Assembly (NCBI GenBank): GCA_001584585.1
Contig: LSYV01000041.1
Location: 425,825 to 489,824 of the forward strand
Source of the DNA: Gonium pectorale
Taxonomy: Eukaryota; Chlorophyta; Chlorophyceae; Chlamydomonadales; Volvocaceae
Direction: 5' to 3'
DNA length: 64,000 nt
Part shown: in pieces, positions 45,320-55,536 of the stretch
Layout: every line of letters begins with the position of its first letter
How positions within the stretch are numbered: the stretch's first letter is position 1
Notes under the pieces: model-generated
Database searches by the model: none
What the model was told of the DNA's origin: nothing
The model's input: only the letters and a program-made list of their open reading frames with translations
Position numbers and translations under genes: made by a program

Positions 45320-45691
45320 TCAGCCCCGCTAGCGTTCAAAAATGCTCAGCACTGAGGAGCTGAACTACTGCAGGCGGGTTGCGAAACCTAGACTCACGGG
45401 CGAGTGGTCTGAACGCATTAGGGTTGCGAGTATGCGTGGAGCTCTCTCTAGCGTGGCCTTACAAATGCACCTACGTCGCATCCGTTTCATGCAGCCAGTG
45501 TCCGCAAGAGCCCAAGTTCCAGTACCGTACGGCAATGGGTCAGTCAGCGGCAATGCTGCAAGCTAGTGTTTACACACTAATGCATAACTTCCGTAGTCTA
45601 CCATGACATGAGCTCTGCACCATTGCCAAGAAAGGGCGGGTCGAGCTAGAGGCTGCCGAGATAGGGCGCTCTGCGCCGCGTTTGAGCAGAG
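45320..45691. promoter_or_regulatory. Bidirectional upstream region between MAEA and SWC4
   Basis: 372 bp separate the two start codons, transcribed away from each other. Both 5' untranslated regions and promoters must share it. No named element is obvious. Confidence 0.5.
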
Positions 45692-48600
45692 ATGGCTGAT
45701 GTTAAGGACATTTTGGGCATGGGCCGCTCGGGGCCGGCCGCGGCGGATGACAAGGGCACGGAGAAACCCGCGAAGCCCGTCAAGGAGAAATTGAAGCGGC
45801 CGGAGGGCATGTCCCGCGAGGCGTTTGCACTCCTGCGGGGTACGGGGCACCCCATCGTCGCCAGCCAGTTTGTAAGCAGCATAAAGAAGAACGACGTGCT
45901 GAAGAAGCCCAAACCGTCCACGAAGGGCATCGTCACGTACCAGTACAAACCCTTCAAGAACCAGGCGCGGACGGACGGGCTGGAGCTGAGCCACTGGGTG
46001 AAGTGCCACAAGGGGGCAAACGGCATCATCCGGGAGCCAGACGACTCGGAGTACCCGTACGCAAAATACAACAAGAAGGTGGGGACCTGGGGAGGGGTTC
46101 GGGGACGGGGACGGGCTACGAAGCAGGAGGGGCCTGGGGTGGCCGCAGCCTGAGGCCTTCGAGTTTCCAAATCGAGCTGCCTGCTGGCTGAGCCTAAAGG
46201 GATGGGTTGTCTCTCGTAGCAGCACACGGGATGGTGGACACAGTCACCGGTAATTTGCGCCGGCAACAGGGCAGCCTGGATGGCGCCGAGGTGCGCTGAG
46301 TACGGTGCCCTTTCAGGCTCCTGGCGAGTAGATTGCCGCACACTCGCCGGGGTAGCAGGTGGCAGCTTGCATGCAGCCCTCACAGGCTTGTAGGTGAAGC
46401 GGCTTGCATGAGCATTACCAGTCCTCACAGGTGCATTGGGGCGGGCGGAAGCGGGCAGCTGGGTTACTGGTACAGGAGCCCTCCCGGGGGGGGGACCACG
46501 TCTGACTGGCATCGGGATTGGTGCGTGCGGTGGTGCCTCTCCCCGCAGGTCCAGCTGTTCAAGTACAACGACGAGGAATACAAGAATCTCATACAGCCTG
46601 AGAGCGGCAACTGGAGCCGCGAGGAGACGGACTACCTGTACGACCTCTGCGAGCTGTTCGACCTGCGCTGGCACGTCATCTGGGACCGATACCAGGTGCG
46701 CAGGCGCTCTCAAATCCTTGCATCAGGGCCTAATGCTGTGGGTGTACGCGAGCGTGCGCCGGCGTGTGTCCGTTGTCCAGTGGGCACGGCGAGTGCGGCT
46801 GGGGCCTGGCGGACACGTCATCCGGAGGCGCTGCGGCTAAGGCTGACGCACTGTCGGGCGAGCAACGAGTGCCCGGAGCCGGCAGCCCACCCCGTACGGG
46901 GCCGCGGGGCATGCAGCGCTGGTGCACGCCGCTCCTGGCAAGGATCTGGGACATTTCGCAGCCTCGACCTCTGCCCATGGCGTTACCGTTGTTTCAGTGC
47001 AGCCGCATGGCCGTCGTCCCCTCCCACCCGTCGCAACCCTCTTTTTGCCCACTCCTAGGTAGTTCACGCCCGCTGACCCGTACGCGAGGGACATGGACGA
47101 GCGCTGCCCTCTCACACCTGCCTTCCGCTCCACACGTTCTTCCCAGCCCACTCGTACCTCCCGTCCCACACCGCCATCCCCTCCCATCCATCCCTGCCCG
47201 CTCGCTGTCCAATCCTCCGCAGTTCGCGGCCCCGAGCGGGGTCTCTGCACCTGCCCGAAGCCTGGAGGACCTGAAGGAACGCTACTACGGGGTGGCTCGG
47301 CGGCTGCTGGTGTCACGGCAGGGCCGGGAGGCGCCCGTGGCCAACAACACGCTGGTCAAGAACCCCTTCAACAAACAGGTGGGCGGCTTCAGCGGATGGA
47401 CATGTATCTGGCCCTGGGCTCCCGCCTTCTGCCGGAAGGGCATGGAAGCAGGCAGGGTTGGGCTTAGGGCCAGGCCAAGGCAGCCAGGATAGGGGACCGC
47501 TACAGGGTGGATGGCAGGGTCGGGCGGGAAGAAAGGGGAGCTACTGCAGTGTTGAGGTGCTATACTGAGTCTGGCACACGATCAGACCAAGTGCCCAAAT
47601 TGGCTGCCGTGTGCGTCCGCGGTGCTTGAGGTACGCCCGCTCGTCTCGTCCGCTGGCCGCGCACCCACATCACATCTGCACCCCATGCCTCTACAGGTGG
47701 AGCAGGACCGCAAGCGGGCGCTGGAGGCTTTGCTGGCGCGCACCCCGCAGCAGATCACGGAGGACCACGCGGTGAGTGGTTTAGAGGTCGGGAGCTTTCC
47801 CTTTGCAATGGCAAACGTAGCCGCATGGCTGGGCGCTCGGAGGGTGACAGACGGTAGGAATCAGAATGGGACAAAGGCGTTACCCACCGTCGGTGGGGCG
47901 GAGCCGAGCACCCTCTCCACCGTCTGTGGGGACGGTGGGGCGGAGCCGAGCACCCTCTCGACCGTCTGTGGGGACGGTGGGGCGGAGCCGAGCACCCTCT
48001 CCACCGTCTGTGGGGACGGTGGGGCGGAGCCGAGCACCCTCTCCACCGTCTGTGGGGACGGTGGGGCGGAGCCGAGCACCCTCTTCACCGTCTATGGGGA
48101 CGGTGGGGCGGAGCCGAGCACCCTCTCCACCGTCTGTGGGGACGGTGGGGAGGAGCTTGCCATTGGCAACCCTGGGTGTGTGCAGGGAAGGGTGCTCGGT
48201 GCGGCATATAACGGAGGGTCACGCAGCGCATGGCAGCGGACGCTGGTGTGGGGTGGGCGTGCATGGCAGCATTGTAAACAGGTGAGGCGCAAGGAGCTGT
48301 GGGTCATAGGCTGGCACGGCAACGCCTCGCTCCCTCATTAAGCCGGCTCCGCACCTGCCACTGACTCGCGCCACACAGGTCCTGGCGGAAGCGCGCGCCA
48401 TCGAGGAGAAGCGGAAAGCGGAGGCCAACGCCGCGCGGCGCGCCGCAGCGGTCACTGTTGCCGCTGCCGCGCCCACCCCAGCTGCCGCGGCCCCCCCGCG
48501 GACGACCTCGCCCACGCAGCCCGGCCGGCCTCCCTCGCAGCCCGGCGCGGCCATGCCCGGCGTCATGGCGGCTCCGGGCAGCCTGGCTGCCGCCGGCGTC

Positions 48601-49895
48601 GGCGCGGGTCCCATGTCCCAGCCGCGCTCGCTCAGCCCTGGCCCATCCTTGGCTGGGGAGCTGCGGCAGCCCCTTGACTTCGACACCGCGGCCCCGCCGG
48701 GGGTGCCCTCGCTCTTTGATGCGGATGTCAAGCCATACAAGCCGGTGGGACTATATAGGCTGGGCTGTGGGCGGGATTGGGGGACAGCGCGATGGCGCCT
48801 TGTATGCGGCAGCTCCGCCTGGGGCAGTTGACTGGGTGGCCGCATGCCGCACGAGCACTGCCCCAGCACGCGCATCCGTTCGGCCCTTACTGATAGACGG
48901 TGTTTGCTTTTGAGACCTGTGACCAGGGCTACAACCTGGTCAGCGGTCGTAGAGGAAACACCGGCTCATGTCAAGGGCCGCGCGAAAAGGCTGTCCCTTG
49001 CTTTGTCTTAACCAAGCCTCAATTGCATTAAAACTCCGCCTGTTGGCGAAGCGCAACGATCGCCGATCCCGTCGCCTCCGTCCGCCCATACGACGTACCA
49101 TCCCCTCCGCTTGGGCCCATTCCTCTGCTTGGGCCCACTCCTCCGCTTGGGCCCACTCCTCCGCTTGGGCCCACTCCTCCGCTTCGGCCCAATCCTCCGC
49201 TTGGGCCCACAGAAACCCGGGGCGTACCTCCGCGGGGCGCACACGCAGTCGATGGCTGCGCAGCAGGCGGCGACCATGGCCGGCGGCTCCAGGTGGGCAA
49301 GGGGCCTCGCGGCAGGGCTTTTACGGCGACCTCACGAGTTGGCAGCTGACCCTGTGTGCTATGTCGGCATGTCCCTTGACGGCGCATCATGGTGCCGCAT
49401 GTTGCGGGCATATCCGGGCCGCCGGGCGTCAGGGGATGCTCCGTGCCGTCTCGGCGCCTCGGGGCTCGCCCGGCCAGCCAGCCATGGGCATACGACGTTC
49501 CACGCACGCTCAGCGCCAGGCACTGGCCGTAGCTGGCGCTGTGCGCTTCTGAGCTCCTGTCTTGCGCGCCATGGCTCACGCCAGCCCCCGCGCCCCGTGC
49601 CGCACCCGGGCGATGCTGTTGCCGGCCCCTGCACCCGCTCACATCTCGCTCCGTGTCTGTACCCTTCCCTGCGCCCGCAAGCAGGGCCTTCAAGGCCGTG
49701 GAGGCCACGCTCACCGACCTCAACTGCCCCGCCGCGCTGCTGGGGCCGCGCATGATGACCCGCGCCACCAGCGGCGCCTGGCTGGCGCTGCGCGCCGACG
49801 TGATCGCGCTGCACGAGATGCGCCGCAACCTGGCCAACCGGCTCAACGCGGACGAGCGGGCCGTCAAGCGGCCCGAGAAGCGGCGGAGGCCCTAG
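45692..49895 (+). CDS. SWC4: SWC4/DMAP1, subunit of SWR1 and NuA4 chromatin complexes
   Basis: Seven exons: 45692-46078, 46549-46695, 47223-47378, 47697-47771, 48379-48744, 49213-49292, 49685-49895. Phases agree and the product is 473 aa, close to animal DMAP1. The start MADVKDILGM is the family hallmark. The SANT/Myb-like DMAP1 domain spans roughly residues 130-230 (WSREETDYLYDLCELFDLRW, RSLEDLKERYYGVARRL). A basic helical stretch (VLAEARAIEEKRKAEANAAR) and an Ala/Pro-rich linker follow, then the conserved C-terminal block (KPGAYLRGAHTQSM, RMMTRATSGAWLALRADV). The protein helps load histone H2A.Z and acetylate H4/H2A in the nucleus. Intron 4 holds a 42-bp repeat array that stays open in the exon frame, and intron 5 ends in an 18-bp array at the acceptor. 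Confidence 0.94.
47891..48152 (+). repeat. 42-bp minisatellite in intron 4 of SWC4
   Basis: Six complete 42-bp units starting CGGTGGGGCGGAGCCGAGCA (47891, 47933, 47975, 48017, 48059, 48101) and a partial seventh. The unit equals 14 codons and contains no stop in the frame of exon 4, so it encodes GGAEPSTLSTVCGD repeats if the intron is kept. Units differ by only a few bases. Confidence 0.93.
49104..49211 (+). repeat. 18-bp minisatellite ending at the SWC4 exon 6 acceptor
   Basis: Six units of CCTCCGCTTGGGCCCACT or close variants. The last unit runs straight into the acceptor AG at 49211-49212, so the repeat itself supplies the polypyrimidine stretch. Confidence 0.92.
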
Positions 49896-51978
49896 GTGGA
49901 GGCGGAGGGGCTTTGCGGGCGGCGGCGGAGGCAGCGGCAGCGGCGAGGAGGTGTGCAGCCGGGGGGTGGAGGCCCCAGGCAGAGACCAGTAGGCAGTGGC
50001 AAAAGCGGCGGAGGCAGCGGCAGCAGCGAGGAGGTATGAGGCCGGAGCCGCAGAGGCAGCGGACGAAGGCGGGAGGGCCCGTTGGGGGGGACAATGGCCA
50101 CTAACGGAGGCGGCCATCCGCCCAGCAGCAGGCGCTGTAGCTGCTCCGCGACTTGGGGCCGGGGCCGTACGCAGCTGCGGAGTGAGCCGCGGGGCCCTAG
50201 ACATGGAGCTGCGGGACGCTGTCAGCGGCGGGTGCGGTGACCGGAGGAGCGGGGGCCGCTGGTGTGAAAGACATATTAAGCACGAGGACTCGGGAGGTGG
50301 CCGGAGCTGAGTGGACGGCACCTGGGCTGGGATTCGGGACGGCCACCGTTGCGGGTGTCAGGCGGCTGCCGCTGCCGCAGGTGGGGTTCATCCCAGGGGC
50401 TGCAGTGGTCCCTTCACGGAAGCTCCCGCCATGACTGTTGGGGTCCTGGGGGCGGCGACACCGGCTTGCATCGCCAGACTTTGACTCCACTCCACGCGGG
50501 CTGCGTCGTCCGGTCACATGACCCATCCTGGCGCTTGTGTTCTATGATAAGAGCGTAACAAGGGAGACAGACGTGTGTGGCTTGGTTTGCCAACAGCCCG
50601 TGTGGGTGTGTCCAGTCCGTCTTTATGGGCTGGCAGTGAGGCGCGCGCACCGCGAGATTGCTGTCCTGCTAGGCCAACGAGTGTCGAGGTCGAAGCGGCC
50701 TCTGATGATATGTCTGCCAGTGAAGACCTTGAAGACTTGCAGGATGCATACAGCACGATGGTTGTGTGCTTCAGTCGCGACTGACCCGTTGGGTTGTTTC
50801 TTTCGCATTCGCACGGGCCTGCAGTTCACATACTTGCAATTCACAGACGGGAATCCAGGTATGGCATGTGCCGGCCTCTCCATGCAGGGCATGCGGCATT
50901 CCACCCGGCGGCAACCCATAAATGAGTTGCAGTGGGGCCCGGGATGTGTTTCTGTCCGTCTGTCACCGTTGATATCCCACAGTCGTCCTGGCCCAAACAG
51001 AGCTGTGGGAGCCGCGCGGACCATGCCACGTGCGCAAGCCGGGGCCTTAGTCGGTTCACGCCTCAGTTCTGCTTTGCCAAATTTGTTGCATCTGTTTCCC
51101 TTCCCAACAGTGCCTTATGCGGACCAAAGCCTGGGAACTGCCGGCAACTCCATGCGCAACGACTTATAATACAACCTGGAGCATATCAAATGGGAGGGTT
51201 TTTGTCGGCGTGACCGCAGACGAACACGACGTTGGCATTTGTCAGTCGCGCCGACCAAGCGGTTGGAGTTGGAAGGAACCGCTGGAGCCCTTCAGGTCGG
51301 TGGGACGACCGCGCATCCTTGCACAGCTCCCAGTGAATGGGTGTGAAGCATACTAATGAATGCATGCCAATGCGCAGCTGTTGGCTTCCCGCGCCTTCCC
51401 CCTCCACCACATATACAACGATGCGCTACTCGTCGCAAATGCGTTTTACACAAAAGGCCGCTTGGATGACTACAGGCAACTATTCGCTTCGCATGGCTGC
51501 TCGTACGTGAAGTTCGCAGCTCCGGTTATCGGGCAGCTCGCACCCACCTCACTGCCTATGAGGCAAGTTCACGGTCGGGAAGCGAACTATACAGGCACCG
51601 CTAGTGCGAGGCTGAGCGTCCACATAGCGCTCTCCGCCAAGCGCTATCGCAGCGTCCCCGACTGACTCCGCCTCCCGAGCGTCCGTACAAGTGAAGTTGG
51701 TCTTCTAATAGGCGGCGTTCGCCCTCGTACACAGGCCTCGTTGTAGGCTTAGGCTTCACAGTCGAAATACATAGTAAATTTTTGCATAAACCGTGCGTGC
51801 GCTTGCCGTCACTCAGGCCTTTGCTCACAGCTACACAATCTCACGCTGTGAGACTTATATCCTTACCACTGCGACTGCTTAAACGGTATTTGCTTTGGGG
51901 CCGGGCGACCAACTTCCGCTCGCTAAAGCTGCTACTAAGCGCCTGCACGCTAGCGTTCTTGGATACTGTACAGCAGCA
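49896..51978. other. SWC4 3' flank and RR-TZF 5' flank, no supported gene
   Basis: Purine-rich, Gly/Ala-coding low complexity fills 49896-50250. A 101-codon plus-strand frame at 51360-51665 (with ALLVANAFYTKGRLDDYRQL) has some coding character but no family motif; it could be part of a long leader or a small gene. Nothing else stands out. Confidence 0.35.
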
Positions 51979-54900
51979 ATGAGCGCACCAGGAATAGAGG
52001 CGCAGCGGCACGAGTTTCCTGAGCCTGCGCAAGGAGACGCGATGCAGGCTCTGCGCAATGCCTCGCTACCTGACGACTTTTGGCTTTACGCTTATAAGGT
52101 GGGGTTCTCGACCGCTTCACGCCGTCGTAATCTCCGCCGCGCCCTGTCCCTTCCTTTCCTTTCTGTCATCTGCATGAACGATCTGCCTGGTATTGCTAGG
52201 GTATGAACGGTGATCTTTGCTCAGCGCTGGGCCGTTTGGCATCCGCGTGGGCGATTATCCCCTCAGTTACCCACGACGCATGACCTCTTGATGCGCAAGT
52301 GCAGGGCATGTACAATTGCTCTGAAGATGTGCAATGTCAAAAACGGAAGAAACGACGAACCAGTCGGATACTGCAGCATCCCCTCAGCTCGCCTGCCTGC
52401 CCGGACTGCCTCGCAGGTGTTGCCCTGCCCTCACGGCTACCGACACAGCTGGACGCACTGTCCCTTCAGTCACGCCGGCGAAACCGCACGCCGCCGCTGC
52501 CCACGGACCCACAATTACCTGCCGGACGCCTGCCCCAACGCCCGAGCCAAGCGCCAGTGCCCCAACGGCGATGCCTGCCCCTATGCGCACAACACGTTTG
52601 AGATGTGGCTTCATCCACAACGGTGGGTGCCCCAGGCTGCGAGCGAAGTTTCGTGGGGGCAGGGACGTGGGAACTCCATATGGGTTTTGCTTTGTACATC
52701 CCTCCGCCAGCGGGTTTCCAGCATACCAGCCCTTCATTACATGCGGCTGGCATCTGGGACCGGTACTGGCCTCGCGTATGAAACTGGGTAACCAAAAAGG
52801 GGCCCTCCTCACATAGTGACCACGAAGCCATACGTCTTCATCGCGGTTGTCGAGCCGTTGGAACAGCGTGGGGTGTGTGTTATGTACGGTATGCGTTACG
52901 GTATGCTCAAAACAGTTCTACACAAGACAAAACAACCTAGCCGGCAGCCCATGAGCCCGACCCAGCTAAGTGACCCCAGCTAAGTACTTACCGCTGGGGC
53001 GCTGGGCACTGGGGTGTGTGGGGGCGCATGTTATTCTCCTCTGTGCTCCGTGGGCCTCGATCGATATTCTGCTCTTTCTTGGCCTAAGCAACTTGCCGAC
53101 GTCGCATGTTGCGGGCTTTCCGCCGTTTCCCCCGGCGCGGGCGGCGGTTTTCCAATGCGCTGCTGCCGAGCCGCAGAACCGCACACATACAACCTCTCAT
53201 TCGCGTTGCCTCACCACGGCCGGCGCTCCTGCCCCTTCCCTCTCGCCCCTTGAAAATCTTTTCCAACTCCCCCCCTTGCGCCCGCCCGCAGGTACCGCAC
53301 CCGGCTGTGCTACCTTGGCGCCAACTGCCGCCGCCCCACCTGCTTCTTCGCTCACAGCGTCGAGGAGCTGCGCAGCGTCGACGAAGGCGACGGGTCCGCC
53401 AGCCCCGCCGTCACCGGCATGGGCGTGCCACCGCTGGCGCTGCCGCCTCTGCCGAGCCCGCCGCCGCTGCCGCCGCCGGGCACTAACTCCTCCGCCGGTG
53501 ACTACAGCCAACCCATGGGCATGGGCGCACCGATGCTGCCGACGTCCATGTCCCTGCCCGCCGGCGCGCTGATGCCAGTTGTGTGCATGCCGCAGCCGCA
53601 GCCCGGCGGCGGCCCGCTGGGCACGCCGCCGCGGCCGGAGACGCCCGCAACGTACGGGCCCGGCATGGGCGGCTACGGAGGCGCGGGCGGCGTGCCTCAG
53701 GTCCCGCGCTCGCCGCTGCCGCCGCCTGGCGAGCCGCTGCCGCCGCCGCACATGCTGACCCTGGGAGGCTCCCCGCAGCTGCCCCCGGGTCAGCACATGG
53801 GCGTGCCGATGGCCATGCAGATGCAGATGACGATGCGGCCGCACCCGCACCACCCCCACCACGCCCAACACGGCATGGCGCTCCACATGGGTCCGCCGCC
53901 GCCGGGCACAGTGTACATTGCGCGGGGCCTGGCGCCGGTGACCCCCGGCGTCCACGGCCTGTCGTCGCCGCCCCTGGGCAGCCCTTACATGAGCCCCTTT
54001 GGCGCGCCGCCGGCGGCGTACGGCGGACATGGCGGCGGCGGCAATGGGTACTACTCTGGCAACAACCAGCCGCCGGCTGCCGGAGGCGGCGGCGCCGGAA
54101 ACGGCAACGGCGGTGCCAACGGCCGCGCTCGGTCGTGGTCGGTCCCCGGCGAGGGCTTCTTTGTCAACGGTGGCGGCGCCGCCGCCAACGCGCCGGAGGC
54201 AATGCGGCAGGCTGACGCTGGGTTTCACGCGGCAGGGCTCCCGCCCGGCGTCGCCGCGGTCCCCGCTCCGGTGCTTGTCGTGTCGTCTGGTTCTTCCCGC
54301 AACGGTGGCGGCGGCGGCGGCGGCAGCGGCGGCACCCCCCGCCACATGCCGGCGCCAAGCAACCGGGCCGCTGCCGGTGCAAGGCGCATGTCGACGCCCA
54401 ACACCGGCGCTGCGAGCGAGGCGACAGCGTCCGCCGCCGCCGCCGCTGCGGCCGCTGCGGCCGCCATGCGCTACCCCTCAGCCGCCGTCACGACGGCGGC
54501 GGCGGTGCGTGGCATGAGCGGCGGCAGTGCTAGCAGCGGTAGCCCCTTCGTGTCCCCTGGAGCTGCGGCGCACGGCGCATCGGCTGACCATCATCAACAG
54601 GGCAAGGCCGAGGCGGCGGCGGCGGAGGCTGCCCTTCGTCAGCTCTCCCTCTCCGGTAACTCTGTCGCAGCGCCGCCGCCGACGCCGGCGGCTCTCCCAA
54701 CCGGAGACAGTAGCGCCAGCTCATCTGCGCCGCCGTCGGCGCCCCTCTCCGTCGCCACGAGTCCCACAGCCGGCTCGCCCTTCGCTGTCGATTCCGCACA
54801 GTCAGTGGGCGCCGTCGGGTTTGGGGGTGCTGCCAGTGTCGCCGCCGGGCTGTTGCGTGCCCACTCCAGCCCCAGCGGCGGTGCCGCCGCCTACGCGGGA

Positions 54901-55536
54901 TTGCCCGTCGCCGGCCTCACGGGTGAGTCGGTCGCCGCCGCGGCGGCGGCGCTGGCGGCGGTCGCCACCGGCGTCGAGTCGCCCGCCGCGTCCTCCGACG
55001 GCAGCGAGGCGTACCAGGCGCTCTTGCAGCAGATGCTCCGCTCCGCCTCGGCCTCCGCCGTCGAGCCGCCGTCGGCTGCGGCGCTGCTGCCGGCGCTTCT
55101 CAGCGGCGGCATGCACCTGTACGGCCCATCTGACAACGCCGACGGCGGCGGCGTCGCCGCCGGCGAACGCACCTCCGACCCTGGCCCCTCCCTGCGCGCC
55201 GCCATCCGCCGCATGTCCAGCGAGATCGGCTACGGCGCCGCCGCAACCCGCCAATCCGACCCCGGCCATGGCGTCGCCGGCGGTGCCGAGGTGCAGCAGC
55301 TACTGCTGCCGCTGCTGCAGAGCGTGCTGACGGAGGGCCTTGCGTCGGGCCAGCTGGAGCTGGTCAACGGCCAGCTGCAGGTCAAGGGCAGCGGCGCCGG
55401 CGGCGCCGGCGGCAGCAGCCGCGGCTCGCGCCTGAGCGCCAGCGGCAGCAGCGGCAGCACCCGGCACTCGGTCAGCGTCAGCGCCACCGGCTGCGCCAGC
55501 CCCAGCCTCAGCGTGTCTAGCTTTGGCACTGAGTAG
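51979..55536 (+). CDS. Plant-type arginine-rich tandem CCCH zinc-finger (RR-TZF) protein
   Basis: Three exons: 51979-52098, 52417-52622, 53292-55536; phases agree and the product is 856 aa. The conserved region is near the N-terminus. LPDDFWLYAYK matches the start of the plant RR-TZF arginine-rich block. Finger 1 is C44-X5-H50-X4-C55-X3-H59, followed by GETARRRCPR. The tandem fingers are C79-X8-C88-X5-C94-X3-H98 and C115-X5-C121-X4-C126-X3-H130, joined by TFEMWLHPQRYRTRLC. The usual plant spacing of the first tandem finger is X7 or X8. The remaining 700 residues are Pro/Gly/Ala/Ser-rich and probably disordered, with a conserved-looking helical patch near the end (VQQLLLPLLQSVLTEG). Plant relatives bind AU-rich mRNA, shuttle between nucleus and P-bodies and promote mRNA decay. 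An in-frame ATG at 51895 would add 28 residues. Confidence 0.92.

Noticed and set aside
45646..46713. 355-codon minus-strand frame
   Set aside because: It lies antisense to SWC4 exons 1-2, whose protein is clearly conserved; the frame is a by-product of codon bias.
51360..51665. 101-codon plus-strand frame
   Set aside because: Some coding character but no homologous motif known to me and no second exon; could be leader sequence of the RR-TZF gene.
53197..54345. 382-codon minus-strand frame
   Set aside because: Arg/Ala/His-rich shadow of the RR-TZF exon 3 with no recognisable domain.
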